Origin: Mxb001 sp049431945
GTDB taxonomy: Bacteria > Actinomycetota > Actinomycetes > S36-B12
DNA: 64,000 bases
NCBI GenBank assembly: GCA_049431945.1
Contig: JBMTDJ010000001.1
Span: 1-64,000, forward strand
Direction: 5' to 3'
In this document: positions 33,971-42,087 of the stretch, piece by piece
How positions within the stretch are numbered: the first letter of the stretch is position 1
Layout of the letters: every line of letters begins with the position of its first letter
Position numbers and translations under genes: made by a program
The notes under the pieces: generated by a model
The model's database searches: none
The model's input: only the letters and a program-made list of their open reading frames with translations
Told to the model about the DNA's origin: nothing

Positions 33971-35269
33971 CTAGACGGGTAGCGAGTCGAACGGGCCAAT
34001 CGCGGCGTACGTGGGCCGCTCCCTGAGGAGCTCACGCGCCAGGACGGCGACGTCCTCGGACGTCACGGCATCGATGCGGGCCACGATGTCGTCAATGGAG
34101 GGAAGTTCTCCGTAGAGGAGTTCGCCCTTGGCGATGCGGCTCATCCGTGAGCCCGCATCCTCCTGTCCGAGGACCACGCTGCCACGCAGGGAGCCGCGTC
34201 CACGCAGGAGCTCCTCGTCGCGCAGTCCGTGCTCGGCCACGTCGGCAATCACATCGTGCGTGATGCTCATGACGTCGCCCACCTTGTCGGGCAGGCAGCC
34301 GACGTAGACGCCTGTGTATCCGGTGTCGGCGAAGCTCGAGACGAAGGAGTAGACGGAGTACGCCAGGCCGCGATCCTCGCGAATGCTCTGGAACAGTCGG
34401 CTCGACATGCCCCCGCCCAGAGCCGCGTTGAGCACCCCCAGCGCATAGCGGCGGTCGTCGGTACGACGTATCCCGCCGAGACCCATCACCAGATGGGCCT
34501 GCTCCGACGGCCGGTGCGAGATGCCGCGTGCGCCGCGTCCGGGGGCCGGGTGCGCCCGACGAGATGTGTCCCGCACCTCGGGCTCGGCGGGCGCGCTCGA
34601 AGCCCCGAAGGCGTCGCGCACCTGCTCGACGACCTCGTCATGGTCGACCGCACCCGCCGCCGCGACAACCATCCGCGAGGGGACGTAGTGGCGGCGGTAG
34701 AAGCTGCGAATCCCCTGGGCCGTGAGAGCCGCGAGGGACTCCTGCGTCCCGAGGATCGGGCGGCCGAGCGGGCCATCGCCGTAGTGCGTGCGCATGTAGA
34801 GGTCGTGCACCGTGTCGCCGGGATCATCGTCATTCATGGCGATCTCCTCGAGGATCACCTGACGTTCACCCTCGATGTCCCGGGCGTCGAGCCTGCCACG
34901 CAGGACGACATCGCACACCGTGTCAATCGCCAGCTGGGTGTCATCGTCGAGGACCCGGGCGTAGTAGCAGGTGTACTCCTTGGTGGTGAATGCGTTGAGC
35001 TCACCACCCACGGCCTCGATCGGCGCGGTGATCTCCCAGGCACTGCGCGTTGCTGTGCCCTTGAAGAGCAGGTGCTCCAGGAAGTGTGCGGCGCCGGTCT
35101 GGCGTGGGGTCTCATCGCGAGACCCCACACCGATCCAGGCACCGAAGGAGACCGAGCGCACGCCGGGCACCGACTCCGTGACAACCCTGAGGCCGTTGGG
35201 CAACGTCGTGCGACGCACGACCGCACCATCGGCACCCTCGAGCAGGGTGCGGGTGCGTGCCCGTGACAT
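33971..35269 (-). CDS. M16-family zinc metalloprotease
   Basis: 432 residues, pitrilysin/processing-peptidase type. The inverted zinc motif HxxEH is intact (H62, E65, H66 in AAHFLEHLLFK) with the distal glutamate in 'ERQVILEEIAM'. The C-terminal inactive M16 domain is also present ('LGGGMSSRLFQSIREDRGLAYSV'). Substrates are unknown. It follows pnp with a 7-nt gap, as in most actinobacteria, so it is co-transcribed with pnp. Confidence 0.9.
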   Translation of the reverse strand: MSRARTRTLLEGADGAVVRRTTLPNGLRVVTESVPGVRSVSFGAWIGVGSRDETPRQTGAAHFLEHLLFKGTATRSAWEITAPIEAVGGELNAFTTKEYTCYYARVLDDDTQLAIDTVCDVVLRGRLDARDIEGERQVILEEIAMNDDDPGDTVHDLYMRTHYGDGPLGRPILGTQESLAALTAQGIRSFYRRHYVPSRMVVAAAGAVDHDEVVEQVRDAFGASSAPAEPEVRDTSRRAHPAPGRGARGISHRPSEQAHLVMGLGGIRRTDDRRYALGVLNAALGGGMSSRLFQSIREDRGLAYSVYSFVSSFADTGYTGVYVGCLPDKVGDVMSITHDVIADVAEHGLRDEELLRGRGSLRGSVVLGQEDAGSRMSRIAKGELLYGELPSIDDIVARIDAVTSEDVAVLARELLRERPTYAAIGPFDSLPV

Positions 35270-35276
35270 CGAAGCG

Positions 35277-37484
35277 CTACTCCGCCGCAGCGGTCTCGGC
35301 GTCGCCGCCCTCGATCACGGGAATGAGCGAGAGCTTGCCGCGCGGATCGACTTCCTTGATCTCGACCTGCACCTTGTCGCCGACCTTGAGGACCTCCTCG
35401 ACGTTCTCGAGGCGCTTCTTGCCGGGCGAGAGCTTCTTGACCTCCGAGATGTGCAGGAGGCCGTCGCGTCCGGGCATGAGCGAGACGAACGCGCCGAAGT
35501 TGGTCGTCTTCACGACGGTGCCGAGGTAGCGCTCGCCGACCTCCGGCATCGTCGGGTTAGCGATGGCGTTGATCTTGGCCCGGGCGGCCTCGGCCGCGGC
35601 ACCATCGGAGGCTCCGATGAAGATCGTGCCGTCGTCCTCGATCGTGATGTCGGCGCCGGTGTCCTCTTGGATCTGGTTGATGATCTTGCCCTTCGGCCCG
35701 ATCACCTCGCCGATCTTGTCCACCGGGATGTTGACCGTGATGATGCGCGGTGCGTAGAGCGACATCTCGCCAGGCGCATCGATGGCCTCGGCCATGACGT
35801 CGAGGATCGTCAGGCGCGCCTCGCGTGCCTGATCGAGCGCCCCGGCGAGCACCGAGGCGGGGATGCCGTCGAGCTTGGTGTCCAACTGCAGCGCGGTGAC
35901 GAAGTCCTTCGTGCCCGCCACCTTGAAGTCCATGTCACCGAAGGCATCCTCGGCGCCGAGGATGTCGGTGATGGCGACGTACTCCGTCTTGCCATCGATC
36001 TCGCCGCTGATGAGGCCCATGGCGATGCCGGCGACCGGAGCCTTGAGCGGCACGCCCGCGGCCATGAGCGACATCGTGCTGGCGCACACCGAGCCCATGG
36101 ACGTCGAGCCGTTGGACCCGAGCGCCTCGGAGACCTGACGGATCGCGTAGGGGAACTCATCACGGGTCGGGAGCACCGGGAGCAGCGCGCGCTCAGCGAG
36201 CGCTCCGTGGCCGATCTCGCGACGCTTGGGCGAGCCCACGCGGCCCGTCTCACCGGTGGAGTACGGCGGGAAGTTGTAGTTGTGCATGTAGCGCTTGCGG
36301 TTGTCAGGCGACAGGGTGTCGAGCCACTGCTCCATCTTGAGCATATTCAGGGTGGTCACACCGAGGATCTGTGTCTCACCGCGCTCGAAGAGAGCCGACC
36401 CGTGCACGCGCGGAAGCACATCGACCTCAGCCGCGAGCACGCGGATGTCGCGGGGACCGCGACCGTCGATGCGAACCTTGTCGCGCAGCACGCGCTCGCG
36501 CACGCTCTTCTTGGTCACGCTGCGCAGTGCGGCGCTAATCTCCTTCTCGCGTCCCTGGAATCGATCGGCGAGGGCGGCGACCACGTCAGCCTTGATGAGG
36601 TCGAGTGCCTCCTCGCGCTCGGCCTTGCTCACGATGGTGAGGGCTTCAGCCACGCGCGCGGACGCGATCTCGGACACGGCGTCGTAGACGTCCTCCTGGT
36701 AGTCGAGGAAGACGGGGAAGTCGCGCACCGGCTTGGCCGATGCATCGGCGAGCGCCTGCTGTGCCTCGCACAGCGCGCGGATGAAGACCTTGCTCGCCTC
36801 GAGGCCCTCAGCGACGACGGTCTCGGTCGGCGCCTTGGCCCCACCGGCGACGAGGTCGACGGTCTCGGTCGTGGCCTCGGCCTCGACCATCATGATCGCG
36901 ACGTCATCGCCCACGACCCGGCCGGCGACGACCATGTCGAACACCGCACGCTCAAGGTCGGAGTGACGTGGGAAGGCCACCCACTGTCCGTCGATGAGCG
37001 CGACGCGCACCCCACCGATCGGGCCGGAGAAGGGCAGCCCGGCGATCTGCGTCGACGCAGAGGCGGCATTGATCGCAAGCACGTCGTAGAGATCGTCGGG
37101 GTTGAGCGCGAGGACCGTGACAACGATCTGGATCTCGTTGCGCAGGCCATTGGCGAACGACGGGCGCAGGGGCCGGTCGATGAGTCGGCACGTGAGGATG
37201 GCGTCTTCAGTGGGACGCCCCTCACGGCGGAAGAACGAGCCGGGGATCCGGCCGACCGAGTACATCCGCTCCTCGACGTCGACGGTGAGCGGGAAGAAGT
37301 CGAAATGCTCCTTGGGCTGCTTCGACGCGGTCGTGGCGCTGAGCACCATCGTGTCGTCGTCGAGGAAGGCAGCGACGCTGCCGGCGGCCTGGCGGGCCAG
37401 GCGGCCCGTCTCGAAGCGGATGGTGCGGGTGCCGAAGGCGCCGTTGTCGAGGACGGCTTCGGTGGTGGTGACAGAACCCTCCAC
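35277..37484 (-). CDS. pnp: Polyribonucleotide nucleotidyltransferase (PNPase)
   Basis: 735 residues: two RNase PH domains separated by an alpha-helical region, then a KH domain (VIGPKGKIINQIQEDTG) and an S1 domain (GTVVKTTNFGAFVSLMPGRDGLLHISE). In the second RNase PH domain 'GSNGSTSMGSVCASTMSLM' is the phosphate-binding/catalytic segment. PNPase degrades RNA phosphorolytically from the 3' end and can add tails. GTG 37484 starts 20 nt after a stable hairpin in the leader (37505–37520), which could serve as the RNase-cleaved autoregulation site known for pnp genes. Confidence 0.96.
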   Translation of the reverse strand: MEGSVTTTEAVLDNGAFGTRTIRFETGRLARQAAGSVAAFLDDDTMVLSATTASKQPKEHFDFFPLTVDVEERMYSVGRIPGSFFRREGRPTEDAILTCRLIDRPLRPSFANGLRNEIQIVVTVLALNPDDLYDVLAINAASASTQIAGLPFSGPIGGVRVALIDGQWVAFPRHSDLERAVFDMVVAGRVVGDDVAIMMVEAEATTETVDLVAGGAKAPTETVVAEGLEASKVFIRALCEAQQALADASAKPVRDFPVFLDYQEDVYDAVSEIASARVAEALTIVSKAEREEALDLIKADVVAALADRFQGREKEISAALRSVTKKSVRERVLRDKVRIDGRGPRDIRVLAAEVDVLPRVHGSALFERGETQILGVTTLNMLKMEQWLDTLSPDNRKRYMHNYNFPPYSTGETGRVGSPKRREIGHGALAERALLPVLPTRDEFPYAIRQVSEALGSNGSTSMGSVCASTMSLMAAGVPLKAPVAGIAMGLISGEIDGKTEYVAITDILGAEDAFGDMDFKVAGTKDFVTALQLDTKLDGIPASVLAGALDQAREARLTILDVMAEAIDAPGEMSLYAPRIITVNIPVDKIGEVIGPKGKIINQIQEDTGADITIEDDGTIFIGASDGAAAEAARAKINAIANPTMPEVGERYLGTVVKTTNFGAFVSLMPGRDGLLHISEVKKLSPGKKRLENVEEVLKVGDKVQVEIKEVDPRGKLSLIPVIEGGDAETAAAE

Positions 37485-37504
37485 GGGTCACTCCTTGGGT
37501 GCGA

Positions 37505-37520
37505 CGGTCGCGTGCGACCG
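37505..37520 (-). promoter_or_regulatory. Hairpin in the pnp leader
   Basis: CGGTCGC and GCGACCG are perfect inverted 7-mers two bases apart. In the rpsO–pnp mRNA this would form a compact stem just upstream of the pnp start, a position where PNPase autoregulation acts in other bacteria. Confidence 0.5.
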
Positions 37521-37656
37521 AGACGCCCGCCGTAGTGCCCGGTCTCGGGAGCCGGTCTTCGATCGAGGCCGCCGGGTCATCGCCCGGGAGCCACTACCGA
37601 GGACCGACCAATCGCGGCGGCGCGTCGTGTGTGTGTTGTCTATTCAGTTATACGCC

Positions 37657-37677
37657 GCATCCGTCAGGGACGGATGC
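37657..37677. terminator. Terminator hairpin downstream of rpsO
   Basis: GCATCCGTC (37657–37665) and GACGGATGC (37669–37677) form a perfect 9-bp stem with a 3-nt loop, 19 nt after the rpsO stop. No T-tract follows. Its core stem repeats that of the hairpin at 37692–37708. Confidence 0.7.
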
Positions 37678-37691
37678 CCGTGTCCTTGAGA

Positions 37692-37708
37692 ATCCGTCAG
37701 CGACGGAT
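37692..37708. repeat. Second hairpin with the same stem, across the rpsO stop codon
   Basis: ATCCGTC (37692–37698) and GACGGAT (37702–37708) form a 7-bp stem around AGC and include the rpsO stop codon and last codons. The same two 7-mers occur in the downstream hairpin, so the left arm of one could pair with the right arm of the other. Confidence 0.6.
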
Positions 37709-37966
37709 ACCGAGGCGCTCGATGATCGAGCGGTAGCGATTGATGTCCGTGCGCTGCAGGTACTGCAGCAGCCGGCGGCGCTGGCCGACGAGGATGAGCA
37801 GGCCACGACGCGAGTGGTGGTCGTGCTTGTGGCTCTTGAGGTGCTCCGTGAGGTCGCTAATGCGACGGGTGAGCATCGCCACCTGGACCTCGGGGCTCCC
37901 GGTGTCCTGGGGGGATGAGCCGTACTCGGCGATGATCTGCTGCTTCGTGGCGCTATCCAGCGACAT
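37697..37966 (-). CDS. rpsO: 30S ribosomal protein S15
   Basis: 89 residues, the exact usual length: MSLDSATKQQIIAEYG..., with the S15 hallmarks 'DTGSPEVQVAMLTRRI', 'LTEHLKSHKHDHHSRRGLL' and 'RRRLLQYLQ'. S15 binds 16S rRNA helices 20–22 early in assembly. ATG 37966 has GAGAGGA 7 nt upstream. It lies between ribF and pnp in the conserved order. Confidence 0.97.
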   Translation of the reverse strand: MSLDSATKQQIIAEYGSSPQDTGSPEVQVAMLTRRISDLTEHLKSHKHDHHSRRGLLILVGQRRRLLQYLQRTDINRYRSIIERLGIRR

Positions 37967-38030
37967 GGTGTTTCCTCTCGGGCGCGTCGGCCGCCCTGAC
38001 CCGAGCTGCTGCTCAGATCTCCCAGGCGGT

Positions 38031-38045
38031 GACCCCGGCGGGGTC
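38031..38045. terminator. Hairpin between ribF and rpsO
   Basis: GACCCC and GGGGTC pair around GGC, 48 nt after the ribF stop; flanking GT and AC could extend the stem with a bulge. It probably ends ribF transcription. Confidence 0.45.
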
Positions 38046-38093
38046 GTCACGAGTCCCCGGGCGCCCGCCCTAGGACCGTCGAGGATGAGGGTA

Positions 38094-38978
38094 TCAGCCC
38101 CCGAGGGCCCTTCGCGCACCCGCGACGTCCCTGGCCATCTGCGCGACCAGATCGTCCACCGAGTCGAAGACCTGCTGGCCTCGCAGGCGCGCGACGAGGT
38201 CGATCGCGGCCGGAGCCCCGTAGATGTCCAGCCCCTCACGGTCGATCGCGTAGGCCTCGACCCTGCGGTCGGTCCCTGCGAACTGCGGATTGGTTCCGAT
38301 CGAGATCGCTGCCGGCAGGATCTCCCCCGCGACGACGAGCCAGCCCGCGTACACGCCATCCGGAGGGATTGCCAGGTCCCTCGTCACGTCCAGGTTGGCC
38401 GTGGGGTAGCCGAGCTCGCGGCCGCGCTGATCGCCGCGCACGACGACGCCCTCGAGCCTGTGGGGACGGCCCAGCATGAGGGTTGCCGAAGCCACATCCC
38501 CTTCGGAGATCGCCTCGCGGATCCGGGTGGACGACCACGCGTCAGCGTCCTCCCCTGATACGAGCGGAAGCGCCTGGACGTCGAAGCCCAGTTCGGCGCC
38601 GAGACTCTCAAGAGCAGCCGTGTCCCCGGCCGCGCGCGCCCCGAACCGGAAGTTCTCCCCCACGATGACGAGGTCGGCGCGAATACGCGGATCCTCGCGG
38701 AGCATCCGGGCGAAGTCCGCCGGGGAGCTCGCGGCGAGTTCCCGGGTGAACTCCAGCACCACGACCTCGTCCGCGCCTGCCTCGCGAAGGAGGGCCTCGC
38801 GGCGCGCCACGGTGCTGAGCATCGGCGGCGCGAGATCCGGCCGCACGATGGCAGCTGGGTGGGGGTCGAACGTCACCGCGATGACCTGACCGTCGCCCGC
38901 TCGATCACGGGCCATGCGCACGAGCGCACGATGGCCGCCGTGGACACCGTCGAAGTTGCCGATGGTCGCGACGCGCAC
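38094..38978 (-). CDS. ribF: Bifunctional riboflavin kinase / FAD synthetase
   Basis: 294 residues. The N-terminal FMN adenylyltransferase has GNFDGVHGGH and 'STRIREAI'; the C-terminal flavokinase begins near 'GRELGYPTANLDV'. It converts riboflavin to FMN and FAD. GTG 38978 lies 6 nt after CAGGCT. In relatives ribF directly follows truB; here a sugar dehydrogenase gene separates them, so ribF has its own promoter. Confidence 0.94.
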   Translation of the reverse strand: MRVATIGNFDGVHGGHRALVRMARDRAGDGQVIAVTFDPHPAAIVRPDLAPPMLSTVARREALLREAGADEVVVLEFTRELAASSPADFARMLREDPRIRADLVIVGENFRFGARAAGDTAALESLGAELGFDVQALPLVSGEDADAWSSTRIREAISEGDVASATLMLGRPHRLEGVVVRGDQRGRELGYPTANLDVTRDLAIPPDGVYAGWLVVAGEILPAAISIGTNPQFAGTDRRVEAYAIDREGLDIYGAPAAIDLVARLRGQQVFDSVDDLVAQMARDVAGARRALGG

Positions 38979-38984
38979 GAGCGA

Positions 38985-38990
38985 AGCCTG
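38985..38990 (-). promoter_or_regulatory. -10-like hexamer of ribF (leaderless)
   Basis: CAGGCT on the minus strand, 6 nt from GTG 38978. Confidence 0.45.
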
Positions 38991-39019
38991 CCAGGCGTCC
39001 GCGGCACGCCGCGAGCCGC

Positions 39020-39043
39020 CTCAGTCCAACAGGGGGAACTGAG
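39020..39043. terminator. Hairpin after the sugar dehydrogenase gene
   Basis: CTCAGT and ACTGAG pair across a 12-nt loop, 39 nt past the dehydrogenase stop. A second short stem, CGCGGC/GCCGCG, lies at 39000–39013. Either may end the transcript. Confidence 0.4.
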
Positions 39044-39082
39044 CCAGCCCGACAGCCGTTGTTCGGCCACCCCCACCGACTG

Positions 39083-40348
39083 TTAGAGCCGCACCACGCG
39101 GGGGCCGCTGGCGACTCCCCGGGTATCGAACAGTCGTTTGGAGGACTCCGCGATGGTCGGCAGGTCGTACGCGGAGTGGTGCTGCAGCAGGACGGTGAGA
39201 TCCGCCCGCTCCAGGGCGGACTCCACGGACGCCTCGCTCTCGAGCCTCAGGGAGCCGACATTCCACGTCGCGACGTGGGGGTCGTGGTACGACACCTGCG
39301 CCCCCTTGTCGATGAGTTCCATGGCGATCGGCTTCGCCGGTGACTCGCGCTGGTCGGCGATGTCGGGCTTGTACGTCACCCCGAGCAGCAGGATCGTCGA
39401 GCCCCGAAGAGCCTTGCCCTCTTCGTTGAGCACGTCCTGGATGCGCCTGACGACGTAGGCGGGCATGCCGCCATTGATCTCCTGCGCCAACTCGACGAAC
39501 CGGAAGGGATAGCCGAGCTGGGTCTGCACCTGGTAGGACAGGTAGTTGGGGTCGATCGGGATGCAATGGCCGCCCACACCAGGGCCGGGGTAGAACGCCT
39601 GGAAGCCGAAGGGCTTGCTCTTGGCCGCCTCGATCACGTCCCACAGGTCGATGCCCAGCTCGTGGCAGAACCGCGCCATCTCGTTGACCAGGGCGATGTT
39701 GATGTGCCGATACGTGTTCTCGAGCAATTTGGCCATCTCGGCCTCGCGCGTGCCTCGCACGCGTACCACCTGGTCGACGACCTTGCCGTAGAACTCCGCG
39801 GCAGCGTCGGTGCAGTCCTGCGTGTGGCCGCCCACGATCTTGGGGGTGTTGCGCAGGCCGAAGGCCGGATTGCCCGGATCGATGCGCTCAGGGCTGAAGG
39901 CGAGATGGAAGTCGCTCCCGGCCGCGAGCCCCCCGGCCTCGAGAATCGGCCGGACTTCGTCAGCCGTCGTGCCGGGGTAGGTGGTGGACTCCAGAACGAT
40001 GAGATGCCCCGGGCGCAGGTGCTCGGCGATCGTGCGGGCCGCACTGAGGACCGTCGCCAGGTCCGGTCCGCCATCCGGTGCCAGTGGCGTGGGGACGCAA
40101 ATGACGACCGTGCTGGAGTCGGCGATGACAGAGGCATCGGTCGTCGCCGAGAAGCCTGCGTCGAGCATCGCCCGGACGTCGTCGTCGGTGAGGTCATCGA
40201 CATGCGACCGCCCGGAGTTGAGCCCGTCGACGACCGCGTCGGACACGTCGAGCCCGGTGACGGACAGACCCGAGCGCGTGGCCTCCTGGGCCAGCGGCAA
40301 ACCGACGTAGCCAAGGCCGATGACCACGAGATCGCGTGCCTGGCGCAT
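39083..40348 (-). CDS. Nucleotide-sugar (UDP-sugar) 6-dehydrogenase
   Basis: 421 residues, UDP-glucose/GDP-mannose dehydrogenase family: N-terminal NAD domain VIGLGYVGLPLA, central dimerisation helix, catalytic C262 in GVGGHCIPIDPNYL and a C-terminal UDP-binding domain. The sequence 'LAFSPERIDPGNPAFGLRNTPKIVGG' is closer to the WbpA/UDP-N-acetyl-hexosamine branch than to UDP-glucose dehydrogenase, but the sugar cannot be fixed from sequence. It makes uronate donors for surface polysaccharide. No glycosyltransferase is nearby, and the gene interrupts truB–ribF. GGAGG lies 10 nt before the ATG. Confidence 0.88.
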   Translation of the reverse strand: MRQARDLVVIGLGYVGLPLAQEATRSGLSVTGLDVSDAVVDGLNSGRSHVDDLTDDDVRAMLDAGFSATTDASVIADSSTVVICVPTPLAPDGGPDLATVLSAARTIAEHLRPGHLIVLESTTYPGTTADEVRPILEAGGLAAGSDFHLAFSPERIDPGNPAFGLRNTPKIVGGHTQDCTDAAAEFYGKVVDQVVRVRGTREAEMAKLLENTYRHINIALVNEMARFCHELGIDLWDVIEAAKSKPFGFQAFYPGPGVGGHCIPIDPNYLSYQVQTQLGYPFRFVELAQEINGGMPAYVVRRIQDVLNEEGKALRGSTILLLGVTYKPDIADQRESPAKPIAMELIDKGAQVSYHDPHVATWNVGSLRLESEASVESALERADLTVLLQHHSAYDLPTIAESSKRLFDTRGVASGPRVVRL

Positions 40349-40402
40349 CGTCTGTCAACCTCCGCGTAGGCGCCGCTCCCCACGGCTCGGCGCTGGGTCA
40401 GC

Positions 40403-41338
40403 CTACGCGGGGTCGAGTCCGGGCGGGAACACCGCCGAGTACGTTGCCACTCCCGATCGCGACTCGGCGAGGGCAAGGAGGACGCTGTCGTGGAGCAGCG
40501 CCACGGTGCCCGTATCGGGCGCGCCCGTCGGCCACGGGATCCGCACGCCGTGGACCACGGAGCGCACCAGCGAGGGGTCGATCTCGATCCAGGGCATCGA
40601 CCTGCGCGCGACCTCTCCCATCGACAGCAGGGGCGCATCCCCGATGTCGTCAGGACGGCAGGCGTCGTCGAGGGTCAGGTCCCCCGATCGAGTACGTCGA
40701 AGTGCCGTGACGTGCCCTCCCACGCCGAGTGAGGCCCCGATGTCGCGGGCAAGAGCACGCACGTAGGTGCCCGACGAGCAGGCCACACGGACGTCGATGG
40801 TGGTGACGGGAACGCCGTCGATGTCGCCACGGGTCAACTCCAGCAGGTCGAAGGCGTCGATCACCACATCCCGCTCGGGCAACTCGATGTCCTCACCGGC
40901 TCGCACGCGCTCGTGTGCCCTCTTGCCATCCACGTGCACAGCACTGACGGCACTCGGGCGTTGCCGGACCGCGCCACGCCAGACCGACATCGCGGCCTCG
41001 ACATCGGACTCTGACGCGTGGACCCCGATGGCGCTCACGCGATCGCCCTGGCTGTCGTCGGTGGTCGTGCCGATGCCGAGGACGATGCTGGCGAGGTACT
41101 CCTTGCCCTGACCCGAGAGGTGCCCGAGCAGTCGCGTGGCAGACCCGACCCCGAGGACGAGGACGCCGGTGGCGAGAGGGTCGAGTGTGCCCGCGTGCCC
41201 GACCCGACGAGTCCCGAGGGCCTTGCGGGCGCGACCGACGATCGCGTGGGACGTGGGCCCTTCGGGCTTGTCCACCACGACGATGCCGTGCGGGGCAGGC
41301 GCCACAGCCGACCCCGCGGGCCGACCCTCGCCCGTCAT
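40403..41338 (-). CDS. truB: tRNA pseudouridine-55 synthase
   Basis: 311 residues. Catalytic D53 in VGHAGTLDPLATG; KPEGPTSH near the N-terminus and 'CSSGTYVRALARDIG' are TruB signatures; a short C-terminal extension includes an actinobacterial-type segment. It converts U55 of tRNAs to pseudouridine. ATG 41338 overlaps the rbfA stop as ATGA. Confidence 0.95.
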   Translation of the reverse strand: MTGEGRPAGSAVAPAPHGIVVVDKPEGPTSHAIVGRARKALGTRRVGHAGTLDPLATGVLVLGVGSATRLLGHLSGQGKEYLASIVLGIGTTTDDSQGDRVSAIGVHASESDVEAAMSVWRGAVRQRPSAVSAVHVDGKRAHERVRAGEDIELPERDVVIDAFDLLELTRGDIDGVPVTTIDVRVACSSGTYVRALARDIGASLGVGGHVTALRRTRSGDLTLDDACRPDDIGDAPLLSMGEVARRSMPWIEIDPSLVRSVVHGVRIPWPTGAPDTGTVALLHDSVLLALAESRSGVATYSAVFPPGLDPA

Positions 41339-41772
41339 CCGGCCGCGTCCTCCTCGTCGGGATGGCGGTAGGGGTCGGGATCACCGGCGTAATGAGCGCC
41401 TGTCGCCTGAGCGTGCACCTGCGCATCCGACTCCGCGGCTGCCTTGAGCAGGTCGTCGATGTGGCGTGCATTGTCGGGCAGGGCATCGAGGACGAAGGCC
41501 AGCGACGGAGTGTGCTTGATTCCGGTCTGACGACCCACCTCGGTGCGCAGCACGCCCTTGGCGGACTCCAGCGCCGCTGCTGTCGACGCGCGCTCTTCGT
41601 CATCGCCGTAGACGGTGTAGAACACCGTCGCCTCGCGCAGATCGGGCGTCACCCGAGCGTCGGTCACGGTGATGAATCCGAGCCGAGGATCCTTGACCTT
41701 CATCTCGAGCGTCTCCGCCACGATTTCCCGGACGCGATCCGCAAGCTTGCGCGCACGAGCCTCTGCAGCCAT
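41335..41772 (-). CDS. rbfA: 30S ribosome-binding factor RbfA
   Basis: 145 residues, KH-type fold: MAAEARARKLADRVREIVAETL..., 'DPRLGFITVTDARVTPDLREATVFYTVYG' and 'IKHTPSLAFVLD'. The acidic tail (HPDEEDAAG) is usual. RbfA acts in late 30S maturation. ATG 41772 shares one base with the preceding stop (TGATG); a GTG just upstream is an alternative. Confidence 0.94.
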   Translation of the reverse strand: MAAEARARKLADRVREIVAETLEMKVKDPRLGFITVTDARVTPDLREATVFYTVYGDDEERASTAAALESAKGVLRTEVGRQTGIKHTPSLAFVLDALPDNARHIDDLLKAAAESDAQVHAQATGAHYAGDPDPYRHPDEEDAAG

Positions 41773-42077
41773 CACCGCAACCCTTCGTCTTCGCCGCCGA
41801 ACAACCGTCGGCGGGCTCCCACGAGCATCGTCTCCGGCAGTCCGGAGACCCACTCCTCGCATGCATCCACCACGCCCCGGGCGTGGGTCGCATCACCGGA
41901 CACCGCGGCGACCGTCACCTGGGCCCGGCGATGCAGGTCCTGGTAGTCCGTCTCCGCCACGGCGACATCGAACCTCCTGCGAACCTCCTTGACGATGGGG
42001 CGCACGATGGCCCGCTTCTCCTTGAGCGAATGGACATCTCCGAGGAGCAGATCCAACTCGCAGGTCGCCACGAACAT
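41772..42077 (-). CDS. DUF503 family protein (YlxP-like)
   Basis: 101 residues beginning MFVATCELDLLLGDVHSLKEKR, the DUF503 signature; 'AETDYQDLHRRAQVTVAAVSGD' follows. YlxP-type proteins sit between infB and rbfA in many Gram-positive bacteria and are presumed to act in ribosome assembly, without a proven mechanism. The start is 10 nt after the infB stop. Confidence 0.9.
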   Translation of the reverse strand: MFVATCELDLLLGDVHSLKEKRAIVRPIVKEVRRRFDVAVAETDYQDLHRRAQVTVAAVSGDATHARGVVDACEEWVSGLPETMLVGARRRLFGGEDEGLR

Positions 42078-42087
42078 CGAACCCTCG

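Noticed and set aside
34971..37535. Long plus-strand open frame opposite pnp and the M16 gene
   Set aside because: Shadow of GC-rich coding sequence; pnp is certain on the minus strand.
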